Source: Argyresthia goedartella
Taxonomy: Eukaryota > Arthropoda > Insecta > Lepidoptera > Argyresthiidae
Length of the DNA: 64,000 nt
NCBI GenBank assembly: GCA_949825045.1
Contig: OX463818.1
Location: 24,940,906-25,004,905 of the forward strand
Reading direction: 5' to 3'
Below the pieces are notes generated by a model. That model was not told where the DNA came from. It saw nothing but the letters and a program-made list of their open reading frames with translations, and did not search any database. Position numbers and translations under genes: made by a program. Shown piece after piece: positions 52,659 to 62,992 of this stretch; position 1 is the stretch's first letter, and each line of letters begins with the position of its first letter.

Positions 52659-53953
52659 ACAATGAACTTTAGACTGTAATTTGATCTCTTCGCGCGTCCC
52701 CGACAACACTCAAATGTCAAAAAAAATAACAACGTGATAGGTTATCTGAGTGGACAACGTTTATACTTTGTTCTGAATTTGTTATTTTCATCCGCGGAAC
52801 CTCATCGATCAAACAGTCTCCCTATGCCTTGACAACCTAGGTTTAGCCGCAACTAAACTCCTGTCTAGCCTAGTCTAAAATCCTAGTGTTATACCACGTC
52901 CATCATCGACACCACTCGAAAATGGTCGAGTTTGATTTGAATGTGTTTGTATGTTTAATGACTGTGTCTGTGGGAATTTCAAAACTCGCTACACGAAGGA
53001 AATGAGGAGAGGATTAGCCCGCAAATATCCTAAGAGCCAATCCAGGAACCCTATGGTGAAGGAAAAAGGAAATTAGGGTCGCTCCAAGCCCAGACTCAGA
53101 CTCAGATCAATTACCTACAAGTTCTTATCTAACGACCCAAGGATAGTTTTGGAATTTGGGGTATCTATCCTCGGTTCCTATTCTTTAAATCAACCATTTA
53201 AAGAATAGGAACCGAGGTATATCTCGGCGCTTCAGACACTCACGAAAATCCACTGTAACACGCAATCACAACTCTTCCAGTTCCAGACGCGTAAAACGGC
53301 AGTCCGAACTGTATAGAATTACCGAAAGACGTGCGTCACAGTAGTTTGACGTAGAGACTGAATGCCTCCTTTTTTTTTTGTTGGAGGGGAAAAAAATGGA
53401 ATTACCCATGCCCAGGAGTCAGACCTCCCTGCTATGTCCGGGTCCCCACATATTGAGCGGGCATCAGCTCGTGTGGTATACGGACTAAAAACAACCCCTT
53501 TGTTTTTACAGTTGTCTTAGTAAGAATTAACCGTGAGCCATGGCCTCGGTACAAAAGCGGTTGCAATTAATTAAGCCTGCCCGACCGCTAGCGTCTTAGA
53601 CAAAGATCACTGGAGTGATAGCCAAACCCGTGATGTCAAACTCACCACATCGTACCAATTAAACGCAATTGTATATTTGCAGTCAACACATTAGCTTTCT
53701 CCGTATAGTTTCATAAGAAACCTTTCATTATTTAGTTATTCATTATTTATTCAGCGCGCAACCAACTCGGCTCTGATCCCTACATATTTCGCAGGAATGC
53801 GACAAAAAAACCTGACCCGACCTTGCTTCTCCGAACCAACCACGTTCTATGGCCCCTTTTGTCAACTACTTCGAATCACTCAATAACTCAAGCGTTAAAG
53901 GAACTGACACAGCTAATTCCGATTCTCACTGTACACTGATTGCATTCGTTAAG
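52639..53953. repeat. Second copy of the BEL flank (R2), leading into the empty site
   Basis: Copy of 45517-46831 (offset 7122). It begins in the middle of integrase coding and ends ...CATTCGTTAAG, after which the sequence continues CGATGTTCC rather than into an LTR. It thus represents the locus without the BEL insertion. Confidence 0.9.
53169..53217. repeat. Perfect 22-bp palindrome, copy in R2
   Basis: Same palindrome as at 46047-46095. Confidence 0.9.
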
Positions 53954-54839
53954 CGATGTTCCATTACAGTAATGTATGAAATATGATTTATTTAATCAAA
54001 TCAGTATTTTCGATGAGCGGTTTAATATTTCCCTTTATTACACGTTGCCGGTGGCAAAGTAGGTACTACAATTCCTAGGGATTGTATAGAGACAAGCCCT
54101 AGCAATTGTAATACATTACCGAGGTAAAGTATATAATGGACATTAATATTAATAATATTTCATACATTGCCTGAACACCCCAGGTATTATATATGTTAAG
54201 GTCAACTCAATAAATCCGGTTATAATACATAATTACCGCTAAGTATTCATACTAACCACTGATTTTGGTGAATGTAATAAATATAGCCAAAATCAGTCCG
54301 ACTAACTACTTATTACTAACAGGTTATTATTAATACTCACCAAGAAGGTTTTGTGAAACTAATAAGACACCCTTATTTTCTTAATCACATATAGTTTATT
54401 AAAGATATAATAAAACAAATAGATCAATTCTTCTTAATATATATTGCACAGGATGTTTATTAGATAGGTGTAAAATTATTTTATCTACACACGTATCATA
54501 AACCCTCTTTACTGCGTACAACAACAGCACGTTACGATCAGTATAATGTTATACTACTTGGTAAAAACTCATTTCTTATCTGAAAAATTATTAATTATGA
54601 CCATAATGTGTAATTTTTCTAAAAATTATGACATTCAAATTTCGAACGCCGACGCCCGCCTGCGTGCCGCCCCTAGTTTGTCTGTGAAGTTGGTACTACA
54701 GAACAAGCTAAACAACTGCAGAGCTACAATGCCGGTCAAACATGCGGTTCCTGAACACATCAAAAAGAGCTTATGTGTAGATAAACTAGTGTATGTAACT
54801 GTACATAATTAGGCATTAAAACTCTCGAGTGATATTATT
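53954..54839. other. Unassigned AT-rich DNA with a MITE-like inverted repeat
   Basis: AATGTATGAAATAT at 53971-53984 is exactly inverted at 54155-54168, enclosing about 170 bp. A shorter inverted pair (ACTGATTTTGG/CCAAAATCAGT) lies at about 54258-54298. An 88-codon frame at 54546-54812 is not recognised. Confidence 0.4.
53971..54168. mobile_element. Possible MITE with 14-bp inverted termini
   Basis: Perfect 14-bp terminal inverted repeats and an AT-rich core. No target duplication is clear and there is no second copy in the window, so it is only a candidate. Confidence 0.3.
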
Positions 54840-56319
54840 ATTATTAAAAAATAACACTAGCGTCAGTAATGTATATTTAAAATTTCATCATGTATATCCC
54901 CAGGACATTTTCAAAACGTTTAAATTACTTAACTTAAAAAATACGGTAGACCTGTGGGGTAAATCAGTCAAAGTCATTGGTTCAGTAATTCTAGTTATAG
55001 CCCCACAATTAGCTTATATATTCAATAAATGTGTTGACGATGGGGCTTTCCCAGACCTCATGAAACACAGTAAATTGATACCTCTGTTCAAGTCGGGAGA
55101 TAAGGGTGATCCTTCAAATTTCAGACCAATATCTGTTCTTCCAACACTAAGTAAAATATTTGAAAAGATTATACTCAATCAAATGCTCTCACACTTCAAC
55201 CGTACAAAACAACTCACTAGGGGTAAATCGACTACGGATGCAGGTATTACCCTTATATCTCATATTTATTCTGCATGGGAGGCCGCACAGGATGCTATCG
55301 GAGTTTTTTGCGACCTGTCGAAGGCGTTTGATTGTGTTGATCATAATACGCTTATAATTAAATTAAATCATTACGGAGTTAGAAATAAAGCGTTGGATCT
55401 ACTAAGATCATGCCTAAGCAATAGAATTCAAAAGGCAGAAGTAAACGGCGTTAAATCTGATGGATCGGGTGTTAAAATTGGCGTTCCACAAGGTTCCATA
55501 TTAGGCCCTTTCTTATTCCTGGTATATATTAACGATCTGCCTTTCACGGTGGAGAAATTTACTGACATAGTGTTGTTTGCTGATGATACTACGATTGTCT
55601 TCAAAATTGAAAGACAAAAAGGAGATTTTGATGATGTTAATGGTGTATTGTCTTTAACCTTGAATTGGTTCACAGTTAATAATTTATTGTTAAAAGCTGG
55701 TAAATCCAAGTGTATTAAATTCTCACTTCCAAATGTCAGGCAAGTTGAGACCAGTTTAGTGTTAGACAACAGCACGTTAGAATTAGTAAATGATGCGAAG
55801 TTTCTTGGAATAACCATTGATAGCAAATTGCAGTGGGGACCCCACATAGATAAATTAGCTGGTAAATTAAGTTCTGCGGCTTACGCTGTTAGGAACATCA
55901 GACAAAGCACGGATGTGGCTACATCTAGGCTAGTATATTTTAGTTACTTTCATAGTGTCATGTCCTATGGTATCTTGTTGTCGGGGAAAGCAGCGGACAT
56001 TCAAAATATTTTTATTTTACAGAAAAGAGCTATTCGAGCAATTTGTAATTTAAAACGAACAGACTCCTTAAGAGAGCTTTTTAAAGAAATTGACATACTT
56101 ACTGTAGCTAGTCAATTTATTTTCGAAAATATAATGTATGTACGCAAGAACCTTACAACATTTACCAAACTTAGCGATAGCTGCAATGTTAACCTAAGAA
56201 ATAATCACAGACTGTGTGCGCCCGATTTAGACTCGCGAAGGTTAGCAATTCTTTCAAGGGTCAGTGCATTCTCTACTATAATAAGATATCTCTCTGGAGA
56301 TTTTGAAATTGCCATTTGA
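54829..56319 (+). pseudogene. LINE B reverse transcriptase
   Basis: Motifs in order: VDLWGKSVKVI, AYIFNKCVDDGAFPDLMKHSKLIPLFKSG, SNFRPISVLPTLSKIFEK, TRGKSTTDAG, VFCDLSKAFDCVDHNTL, VPQGSILGPFLFLVYINDLPF, LFADD (55576-55587), LNWFTVNNLLLKAGKSK, FLGITIDSKLQWGPHID, YFHSVMSYGILLSG, LQKRAIRAI. Compared with LINE A it lacks seven residues just before TRGKSTTDAG, removing the conserved QFGF-type motif in frame. Near 56285-56300 a frameshift moves the C-terminus to another frame, which continues to about 56446 (FEHFKKHVKAST...NDRTVWG). There is no endonuclease, so it could not move alone. Confidence 0.88.
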
Positions 56320-56690
56320 GCATTTTAAAAAGCATGTTAAAGCGTCTACAAGGGATACGTCGAAAAAGGGATATTACAATGTTCGAGATTACTTAAATGA
56401 CAGGACTGTATGGGGTAATCTAGTTCAAGCCAGACCTCGCTGTTAATAATTTTGTAATTATTTATTATTGCCTGCTTATTAAATAAAAAAAAACATAATT
56501 GTATTTGTTAAGCACAACCTATTTTTAAAAGAGATCTAAAAATCAATCTGTGGGAGTTTCTAGGCCCTACTTCTCCCACAGTGGTCCAATGTAGAGAAGA
56601 GGCAAAAAATGACGTTTGCTAAGTATATGTAAATATCTACAGTAATAAAGTACTTTGACTTTGACTTTGACTTTGATTTTATGAAACGAG
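54840..56690 (+). mobile_element. 5'-truncated CR1/Daphne-like LINE with well-kept RT (LINE B)
   Basis: It starts abruptly in the region just before the RT motifs, carries an RT open for 490 codons, a 3' UTR (block TCTGTGGGAGTTTCTAGGCCC...CCACAGTGGTCC at 56548-56588 shared with the other copies) and a tail CTTTGACTTTGACTTTGAC (56652-56675). 5' truncation is normal for LINE insertions. It is the same family as the minus-strand fragments at 7510, 24331, 28436 and 35880, and a cousin of LINE A. Confidence 0.85.
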
Positions 56691-56883
56691 CCGAAGGCCA
56701 CTCTCGAGTATTAATGCCCTCCATTATGTAGCAGTCACATAAACTACTATTATGTGTACTTCAGTTTAGGTTTTAAATATTTTTGTTGTCCTTCCTTACA
56801 TGTTCAACCTAACACTTCGCTTTGCTCCGCTCACCATATGATGGTCCAATACGCAGTTCGTACAAATGGTATTTGAATTCTTA
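56691..56883. other. Unassigned DNA
   Basis: Nothing recognised between LINE B and the next fragment. Confidence 0.35.
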
Positions 56884-57360
56884 TTTTTTCCGACTCATAA
56901 TTTCATAATTTCTTTATTGCACAAAAATCATACAAAATCAAGAGATACATAAAAATAGTGTACAAAGGCGAGCTTATCTCTAATAAGAGATCTCTTCCAG
57001 TAAACCAGGTTAAGGTGGGACAGGTTGTTTGCTGAGCAGGGGTAGACCTATGTGTACAAAATATATAAATAATAAATAATTATAAATAAAATAAATTATA
57101 TAATTACTATATTAATAAACTAAATACTTATAATATACTATAACTACTATTATGTACAAATAAATACTTACATGCATACCTATAAATCTAAAGAGAGGTG
57201 ATGCTTCTTCACACGACTTTTAAATATATTCTGAGTAGGACTGTCCCTGATGGTGCAGGGGAGTGCTTTCTACAACTGAATAGCCCGCCGTCTAAGCCCT
57301 TTCTCATAGGCGGCGGTGTTAGGCTGTGGAGTTGTGAGCATACATACATACAATGGCTGG
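56884..57360 (-). mobile_element. LINE fragment: RT C-terminus and 3' end
   Basis: Minus strand near 57330-57210: YEKGLRRRAIQL, a stop, KALPCTIRDSPTQNIFKSRVKKH, the typical end of a LINE ORF2 (FRxxFSxxAIxLWNxLP...FKxxLK pattern). The 3' UTR follows to 56884 and includes GGAAGAGATCTCTTATTAGAGATAAGCTCGCC, shared with 8150-8330 and 42485-42545. It ends with GCAATAAAGAAATTATGAAATTATGAG. A different family from the Daphne-like copies. Confidence 0.6.
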
Positions 57361-57763
57361 TATAAGTAAAGAGTTTCATTCAGACAGTCACATCAAACTT
57401 ATTGGCTATGATCATAAATTAGGTAAGTGGAAATAGTCCACCTGAGGATTTGTGTAAAGTAGTGTTTCGTAAAGCCACGAGACCGTCTGTTTTCGCGCGA
57501 ATCTAAAATTAATTTATCAAAACATGAATTGTGCCTACAAAAGATAATTGTAATAGGTATAAAATAAAACTACATTTTAAAATATGATTCCTAAAACTGT
57601 CTACGGACTACGGACTCACACATGTTGACATCAACCGGCGTGCCTCCGGGTGACCATGAGGCACGATGGTGGGTGTGGACAATGGTGATATAGAAGCACC
57701 CATTTCCCAAGCACCACCACAAGAGGCAATGCCGCAGCAGTTGGAGCCGGCACGCACAGACGA
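57361..57763. other. Unassigned DNA
   Basis: GGCGTGCCTCCGGGTGACCATGAGGCACGATGGTGGG (57639) is GC-rich and contains the inverted pair GTGCCTC/GAGGCAC. No coding was recognised. Confidence 0.35.
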
Positions 57764-57960
57764 CCTCTGTGGAGCAGCGGTTGTGGCTCTGCCTATCATG
57801 CGAGAGTTCCCGGATTCGATCCCCGGCTGTGAGTAAAAAGAAAAAAAAAACATGTCTTGGATGTTTTTGTGTGTGTGACGTCACTGTTTCTGGTACCCGC
57901 GATACAAGGTTTCCTAGTGTGGTGCCAGAAGCAATGCATGTGCCTGTATGTAAATGTTTA
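57764..57960 (+). mobile_element. tRNA-derived SINE
   Basis: CCTCTGTGGAGCAGCGGTTGTGGCTCTGCC (A box), GAGAGTTCCCGGATTCGATCCCCGG (B box GGATTCGATCC), an A-rich linker, ATGTCTTGGATG, GTGTGACGTCACTGTTTCTGGTACCC and GTGGTGCCAGAAGCAATGCATG. The best-preserved plus-strand copy here. Confidence 0.75.
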
Positions 57961-58184
57961 CGTTTATATTTATGTACCCGAGGGGCCCTTGTAGTCTTGG
58001 GTATACCGGAAAATGACATGACCGGTGTTGGAGAAACGCCAGTTGAAAGCGGCGCTACAAGTGCGGCTTGGTGAGGCTCATCGTTAACTGCGCGGCTGGC
58101 GGGGGCGTCTGACTTTTTAATCGTAAATTAAACCAAGGAGGAAGCTGTAATTTCCGTCTTGGTTGAATTTACGTTTAAGATATA
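57961..58184. other. Short spacer with an imperfect hairpin
   Basis: CGTAAATTAAACCAAG (58122) pairs with CTTGGTTGAATTTACG (58158-58173) around a 20-nt loop with extra pairing (GGA/TCC). It lies at the broken end of the adjoining LINE. Confidence 0.5.
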
Positions 58185-58595
58185 TTAGGAAGAGTGCAGG
58201 GCCGAGGATGGAACCTTGTCGAACGGAATGGGATGCAAGTCAGATGTGTTATCGCCTATATGTGCCCTGAAGTGACAATTATGGAGGTACGCCTGCATAC
58301 TTTTTACAAGGTCTAGATGAATGCCGATGACTAAGATACCTTCATGTCAGACGGTATCAAAAGCTTTCCCAAAATCCAGGAGAAAAAATTCTGTAGAGTT
58401 GTTGGTACTTATTTTATGCACAATACACTCACATACTCTGGCAAGTTGTTGAATGGTTGAGTGAACACTACGGAATCCAAACTGCTCGTTTTTAAGTTTG
58501 TGGTTTATGCAATTATTGAGACGATCTCTGCTAGTGCGCTCCAGTAATTTCCCGAGAGTTGGTAACAAGCTGATGGGTCGGTCATTTGATGGTAG

Positions 58596-58606
58596 AGTAT
58601 CATCTT
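58596..58606. repeat. Target-site duplication of the RTE fragment, left
   Basis: AGTATCATCTT, repeated exactly at 59079-59089. Confidence 0.75.
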
Positions 58607-59078
58607 ACCATCCGTTGTCTCTAAAACGAAAGCTCATGGACATGTGCATTCTTCCCATCCTTACCTACGGAGCTCAGACTTGGTCTTTGACTGACATCCA
58701 AAAGACTAGGGTCGAGGTTTGCCATCTAAATATGGAGCACAGTATCCTGGGGGTCCGATTGATGGATCGAGCCAGAAATACTGAGATACACTCCAGAACT
58801 AAAATAAAAGACGTAGCGGAAAAGGCAGCTGAATTGAAGTGAGACTAGGCAGGCCTCGTCGCCCTTATGCAACCAGACCGATGGGCCAAACTAACAACTC
58901 TCTGGATTCCAAAAGCAAAAAGGGGACGTGGTCGACTCAGGAAGCGCCGTAGTGACGAATTGAGGTACCATAATAACAACTGGTAGGAGGTAGCCCAGAG
59001 GCGTCAAGAATGGAGGAGGGGAAGATAGGCCTTTGCCCAGCTGTGGGATGATGTAGGCTAATATTAATAATAATATAA
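58607..59078 (+). mobile_element. 5'-truncated RTE-clade LINE fragment
   Basis: Plus strand: HPLSLKRKLMDMCILPILTYGAQTWSLTDIQKTRVEVCHLNMEHSILGVRLMDRARNTEIHSRTKIKDVAEKAAELK, a stop, then text DRWAKLTTLWIPKAKRGRGRLRKRRSDELR and EVAQRRQEWRRGR. TYGxxTWSLT followed by the ME-SxLGVxxxDxxRNxEI pattern and the GRP-type tail are typical of the C-terminus of RTE-clade RT. It ends in AATATTAATAATAATATAA, an RTE-like short AT repeat. The 11-bp duplication shows it inserted into the Jockey-like LINE. Confidence 0.8.
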
Positions 59079-59089
59079 AGTATCATCTT
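59079..59089. repeat. Target-site duplication of the RTE fragment, right
   Basis: AGTATCATCTT, matching 58596-58606. Confidence 0.75.
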
Positions 59090-59170
59090 TGCCTGGTTTT
59101 TAGTGCTATCTCTTTCGCAGTTTTCCAGAATTAAGAAAATTTTACTTCGCCATAAAAGTCAAGGTTAAAA

Positions 59171-59769
59171 ATAAATAAATGTACTTAGCTGCATTTGATT
59201 CTAGGAGTATACCTCTCACATGGTCAAAGCTGGAATTGGGCTCTACTTTAACCCTTCACAATACAATTGAATGACCAATCACACTATGCACCTTCCTACA
59301 AACGTGGTAATTCTACCTAGTTACTAGTTGGGACTGAGATATTGAAATTTTGTTGGGCGAGTTCATCTGAGTTTGAGCAGATGGTGTGTCTGACGGTCCG
59401 CCACTGAGAATATATATAGTCCAGGAGGAAGTCTGTAAAATCCGGTTGTACACTGATCAGTCGAAATAGTAATAACACATAGCGTAAAACCGTGTATTGC
59501 AGAGGACTAGCCTATCGCCGCAGCTATAGGGATGTGGATGTTTCTTCACGATGTTTCATGAACCTTTAGAAAAAGTATTTTTAACTAATAAAACGTGGAC
59601 TTACTTTAAGCGTTGTTAGAAAGGAAGTTTAGAAAGAAAAGGACTTTTTGATGACCATTTAAACTTTATTTTTTACTTATTAATAGATTTTGGGGCGGGG
59701 GGGTCAGATGATTTGTGTGGAGAAGAGAACAATACAAGAAGTACAAAAACTAAAACCAGACTACATTGC
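59171..59769. other. Unassigned DNA
   Basis: A G-rich run (GGGGCGGGGGGG) lies at 59692-59703. Nothing else recognised. Confidence 0.35.
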
Positions 59770-60793
59770 ACTCTAAAAGTATGAAACCGATTACCGCTGG
59801 GCGGTCAATACATTTCTGCGATTCAAAAAAATGTAAGCAAAGCAACGAGCAAGAGCTAGTTATATATATTTGCAATGTACTAATTAAACCCTTTATTTTG
59901 ATAACCATCACGGCCTTATTCGAAGACTTTTTTATTCTTTAACTTTTTGCCCTCTAGACGGCGCCACATATTGAATTTAGTTTGACATTGCATAGCCTGT
60001 AAGTAGTGGATGATTAAGACGCTTCCAAGAATACCTCAATTGTCAAATTCTGTTAAGTTAAATTTACTTAAGTGTTTGGTATTTATACACAATTATCGAG
60101 TAAATGCAAGAAATGCAGCAAGCAAAAGTCACTACCTCAAACTTCAAATTTAGAACGCGAACCAAAAAAAAGTAATGGCCGTTCGACTTAGAGTATCCTA
60201 ATCGGGTCCAACTGAAGTGTAATTTTGTGAAAAAGAAGTTAAAACAAGTCTAAAAAAACACAGCAATAACAAACCGCGCGGACCCTCTTTCATACACAAT
60301 GTTCAAAAACAGACACTGGGTATTCCAGCAAGACAGCCATAAGGCAAAAATTGCACTGAAAATTGGCTCTCCTCCCGTGGAATAGACTTTGTCAGACACA
60401 AATTCTGGGCCCTCCTCGAGTCCAGACTTGAATCCATTAGATTATAAATATGGCGGTACTTAGAGGGGAAGGTCTGTGCTAAACCGTATCTCAAAGCAAC
60501 CCTGATTAAAGCAGTGGCCAAAATTGACATGGATGTCGTACGTGCTTTTATCGATGACTGGCCGCTATGTATGTGTATGGCCCGATCTAGTATATTTGGA
60601 ATATGCTACTTTAAAACGCGTTAACGGGGCAGTTTTGTTATTATTATTATTTTTTATTAATTCAAGCAGTTTAATTTTTGTTTGAAATACTCAGTACGGA
60701 ACAAGCGCCCTTTTTTGTTTTTTAAATAATCTAATAATCTTCGCCTTTAGGTACTGTAGTCTGAAATTTTCATACTCTCACGTGTATAGTGCT
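59770..60793 (+). mobile_element. Decayed Tc1/mariner-like DNA transposon
   Basis: About 1 kb. Possible inverted ends: GCACTCTAAAAGTATGAAA at 59771 and the reverse complement of TTTTCATACTCTCACGTGTATAGTGC ending at 60791, imperfectly matched with a gap. A transposase remnant lies in the right half. The ends are weakly supported; the transposase text is clear. Confidence 0.4.
60290..60580 (+). pseudogene. Tc1/mariner-like transposase C-terminal remnant
   Basis: Plus strand: HWVFQQDSHKAKIALKI (the QQD of the second catalytic Asp), a stop, then SGPSSSPDLNPLDYK (SPDLNPLDY is the hallmark just before the third catalytic residue of this superfamily), then WPK-type text, MDVVRAFIDDWP in another frame. 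Several stops and shifts. A dead copy; whether it is maT-like or Tc1-like cannot be decided. Confidence 0.75.
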
Positions 60794-61247
60794 GGAAGGA
60801 GAACTAATCTTAAAAAAATGACAAAAATTTTGTCAATCTGTTACAACCTGTATTAACTGCGTAATATTAGAAGATGGCATGCACTCTCAATCTAGATCTT
60901 CAAAATTTATTAACAAACTAAACAAACAAAGCGGACGCCTTTTCCCGTGATAGGGGCTAGCCCATCGTAAAAATTGCATATCGTACTCTATCACTCCAAC
61001 TGCGGGACTAGGTGCAATGTCCGGTCTTAGATTCGATGTTCAGTTCAACTTGAAATTCTCTATATTTTCAAAGAGAAGTGCTGCATCTGGTTAGCGTGGC
61101 AACGCAAACTGAGCAAGCAATTGTTTTTTTATATTTATTTGCTATAATAAGACAACACATAGCGTCAAGCCTTTTCCCATACGGGGTGACAGAGGCACAG
61201 TTTGCTCACCTTTATCTAGTTATACAAAACTACTTTTTTGCGTGACA
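60794..61247. other. Unassigned DNA
   Basis: GTGATAGGGGCTAGCCCATCG at 60948 resembles the moth-repeat phrase near 44143, inverted. No gene. Confidence 0.35.
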
Positions 61248-61269
61248 GGGGGGGGGGGGGGGGGGGGGG
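61248..61269. repeat. Run of 22 G residues
   Basis: An uninterrupted G22 beside ACAG and TAATCGG. It could form a quadruplex, or reflect a sequencing length error. Confidence 0.9.
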
Positions 61270-61335
61270 TAATCGGTTAAGTGCGGGTCGGACTGGCACA
61301 CGAGGAGTTCCGTAACATCGTACAAGAATTATAAA
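61270..61335. repeat. Dispersed arthropod motif, short copy
   Basis: GGTTAAGTGCGGGTCGGACTGGCACACGAGGAGTTCCGTAACATCGTAC corresponds to the motif at 10935-10992 and to the reverse of 38860-38935. Confidence 0.6.
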
Positions 61336-62518
61336 ACAATCTGGGTAACGGCCGAGCCTCGTCATACAGCGAGGCAACGACGCCAGCCTTCTGGCCACCT
61401 TTATCTTCACCTGGGAAGCAGGAATCATTTCGCGTCGAAAAAGTATGCGAGTCGAACCGTCAGCGACTCTTATGTACAATGACAAAGTTCATTTTATCTG
61501 AACTCGAACACTTTTCCACTCTCAAAATTATTTCTGTGTATTTCGCTTACGCTCCCTAGTGAACTCTTACGAAGTGGGTCGGAGAACATGTTTTATAAAT
61601 AATTTTTTTGAAAAACTGTTTTTTTTTGGAAAATAGACATAAAATACGTGTATGCTCTCAGACGATCAAAACCGGTCTAATGCTCATTTTCACAGTTCGT
61701 GAGCCTACGGATTTTAAACCAACATTAAGCAATTTTTATTTGATATATAAATTTACGTGGAAAATAAGGGTTATAACAACCCCTCGGTTGAGATTGAGCA
61801 TATGTTTCGCAGTGATGCGAGATCTTTCGATTCTGATGACCTTTACAGCATGAACTATAGAAGGTATATAAATACTTTATAACTATAGACAAGTACTAGA
61901 TTTAAAACAATGACATAGGAAAGTACTAAGATAGGTAAGTTCTTATTTAATAATGTGACGCTTTAAAGGTATTGGAGCAACTGGTTGATCAATGTCATTG
62001 TCGTCATTGCTGGAACAATGACATTGATCTGTCTGTACTCTGAATACAGAGAGTGTTTACAGAATGAAGATTCTTATTTGATGATCGTTTGTTATGACAT
62101 TGGTTGTAGATTTGCCCACAGTAACTTGATGGACTCCTAGGACACCTCAGCTTCTTAAATCTATAGAACATGTATACTAAGGCTATAATATATATAGGAT
62201 AAGACGATTGAGTAAACACAAGGAAGATGTGTTTCACCTCGGCTGCTTAAAATTAATTTTTATTTGCGAATCCAGCAAAAACACAGTCAAGTGCAGTGGT
62301 GTATTAGATTCCCAAAGTGAAGAGCTACTGAAGACACTATTTTGTTTTAACTTCAGTACAGTGCGTCAGGTGTTAAACAGTGTTGAAGTGCATTTGCGGT
62401 TTTAATGTTTGAGGTGGCGGGTGGCGTTCCAAAACTCTTTATCAACCGCGAGCAGTTACCCACGTGCTACTACTATTAACTGCACATACGTTAGCGCTTT
62501 TTCGAAACACTGTCAACA
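61336..62518. other. Unassigned DNA with one strong hairpin
   Basis: Apart from the hairpin at 61987-62029, only short open frames are present. Confidence 0.35.
61987..62029. repeat. Perfect 15-bp inverted repeat
   Basis: Arms 61987-62001 and 62015-62029 around a 13-nt loop; the loop contains GTCATTGC, an echo of the arm sequence. Confidence 0.85.
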
Positions 62519-62605
62519 AGTTCCCGTGGCGTAGCGGTCGACAGGGTGGGTCCGTCAGCGCCTCGACGGTCATCATGGTTCGATCCTCATCTGCCGCATA
62601 TTGCA
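62519..62605 (+). mobile_element. tRNA-like head, probable second SINE family
   Basis: CCCGTGGCGTAGCGGTCGACAGGGTGGG (A-box pattern TGGCGTAGCGG) and CATCATGGTTCGATCCTCATC (B box GGTTCGATCC) at tRNA-like spacing, followed by AT-rich DNA up to about 62820. The arms do not make a good cloverleaf, and the sequence differs from the other SINEs here. Confidence 0.5.
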
Positions 62606-62992
62606 CTATTAATCACGCTTCATTTTTAAACCTTATTTATTAATTTCATTTTATTTTATTTATTTTTTGACTTTATTATAATATTAGGGATCATAGTATT
62701 TTGACATTATTATAGTTATTAATTGTATAGTATGAGTTGGTTTTTTAAGACTATTAATTGTTATTTTGAAATTCTATGTATGATCATTTTATTTAGTAAT
62801 ATAAAGCTACTGCTACTTACTGTTAGATGACATTGTTAACTTTATGGTTTGCATCTTTCTGTAAAAATAAATTAGTGTTATTTATAAGAACTATTTTTGG
62901 GGTTAATTGAGCTGGTTTTCCTAAGTAATATTAGATTAATTTACATTGTTAATATTTTTGTTGTTATTATTATTTAATTTTTTAGTGAAAAC
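62606..62992 (+). other. AT-rich DNA, possible 5' UTR of the RT element
   Basis: Very T-rich, no open frame of note. It leads directly into the ATG at 62993. Confidence 0.35.

Larger units (their letters stand above)
58185..59170 (-). mobile_element. Jockey-like LINE RT fragment, split by an RTE insertion
   Basis: Minus strand: upstream part near 59150-59090 with FWKTAKEIALKP-type text, then after the insert LPSNDRPISLLPTLGKLLERTSRDRLNN, NEQFGFRSVHSTIQQL, FFLLDFGKAFDTV (58568-58347) and, to about 58190, HNCHFRAHIGD...KVPSSALHSS (decayed VPQGSILGPALFL). Joining the text across the insert gives a continuous RT N-terminus (PGKDDTLPSNDRPIS) apart from one A-run indel. Confidence 0.75.

Noticed and set aside
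54546..54812. 88-codon open frame upstream of LINE B as a missing LINE ORF part
   Set aside because: The text does not match the endonuclease or linker of LINE A or any motif of the family.
57764..57840. A functional tRNA gene
   Set aside because: A and B boxes are present, but there is no acceptor-stem pairing, and the same sequence with a long non-tRNA tail recurs several times as a SINE.
58498..58842. Open frame 58498-58842 as one protein
   Set aside because: Its first third is antisense to a Jockey-like RT and the rest is RTE coding; the frame is a product of nested insertion.
62519..62600. A functional tRNA gene
   Set aside because: The stems do not pair as a cloverleaf and the 3' side has no matching acceptor arm.
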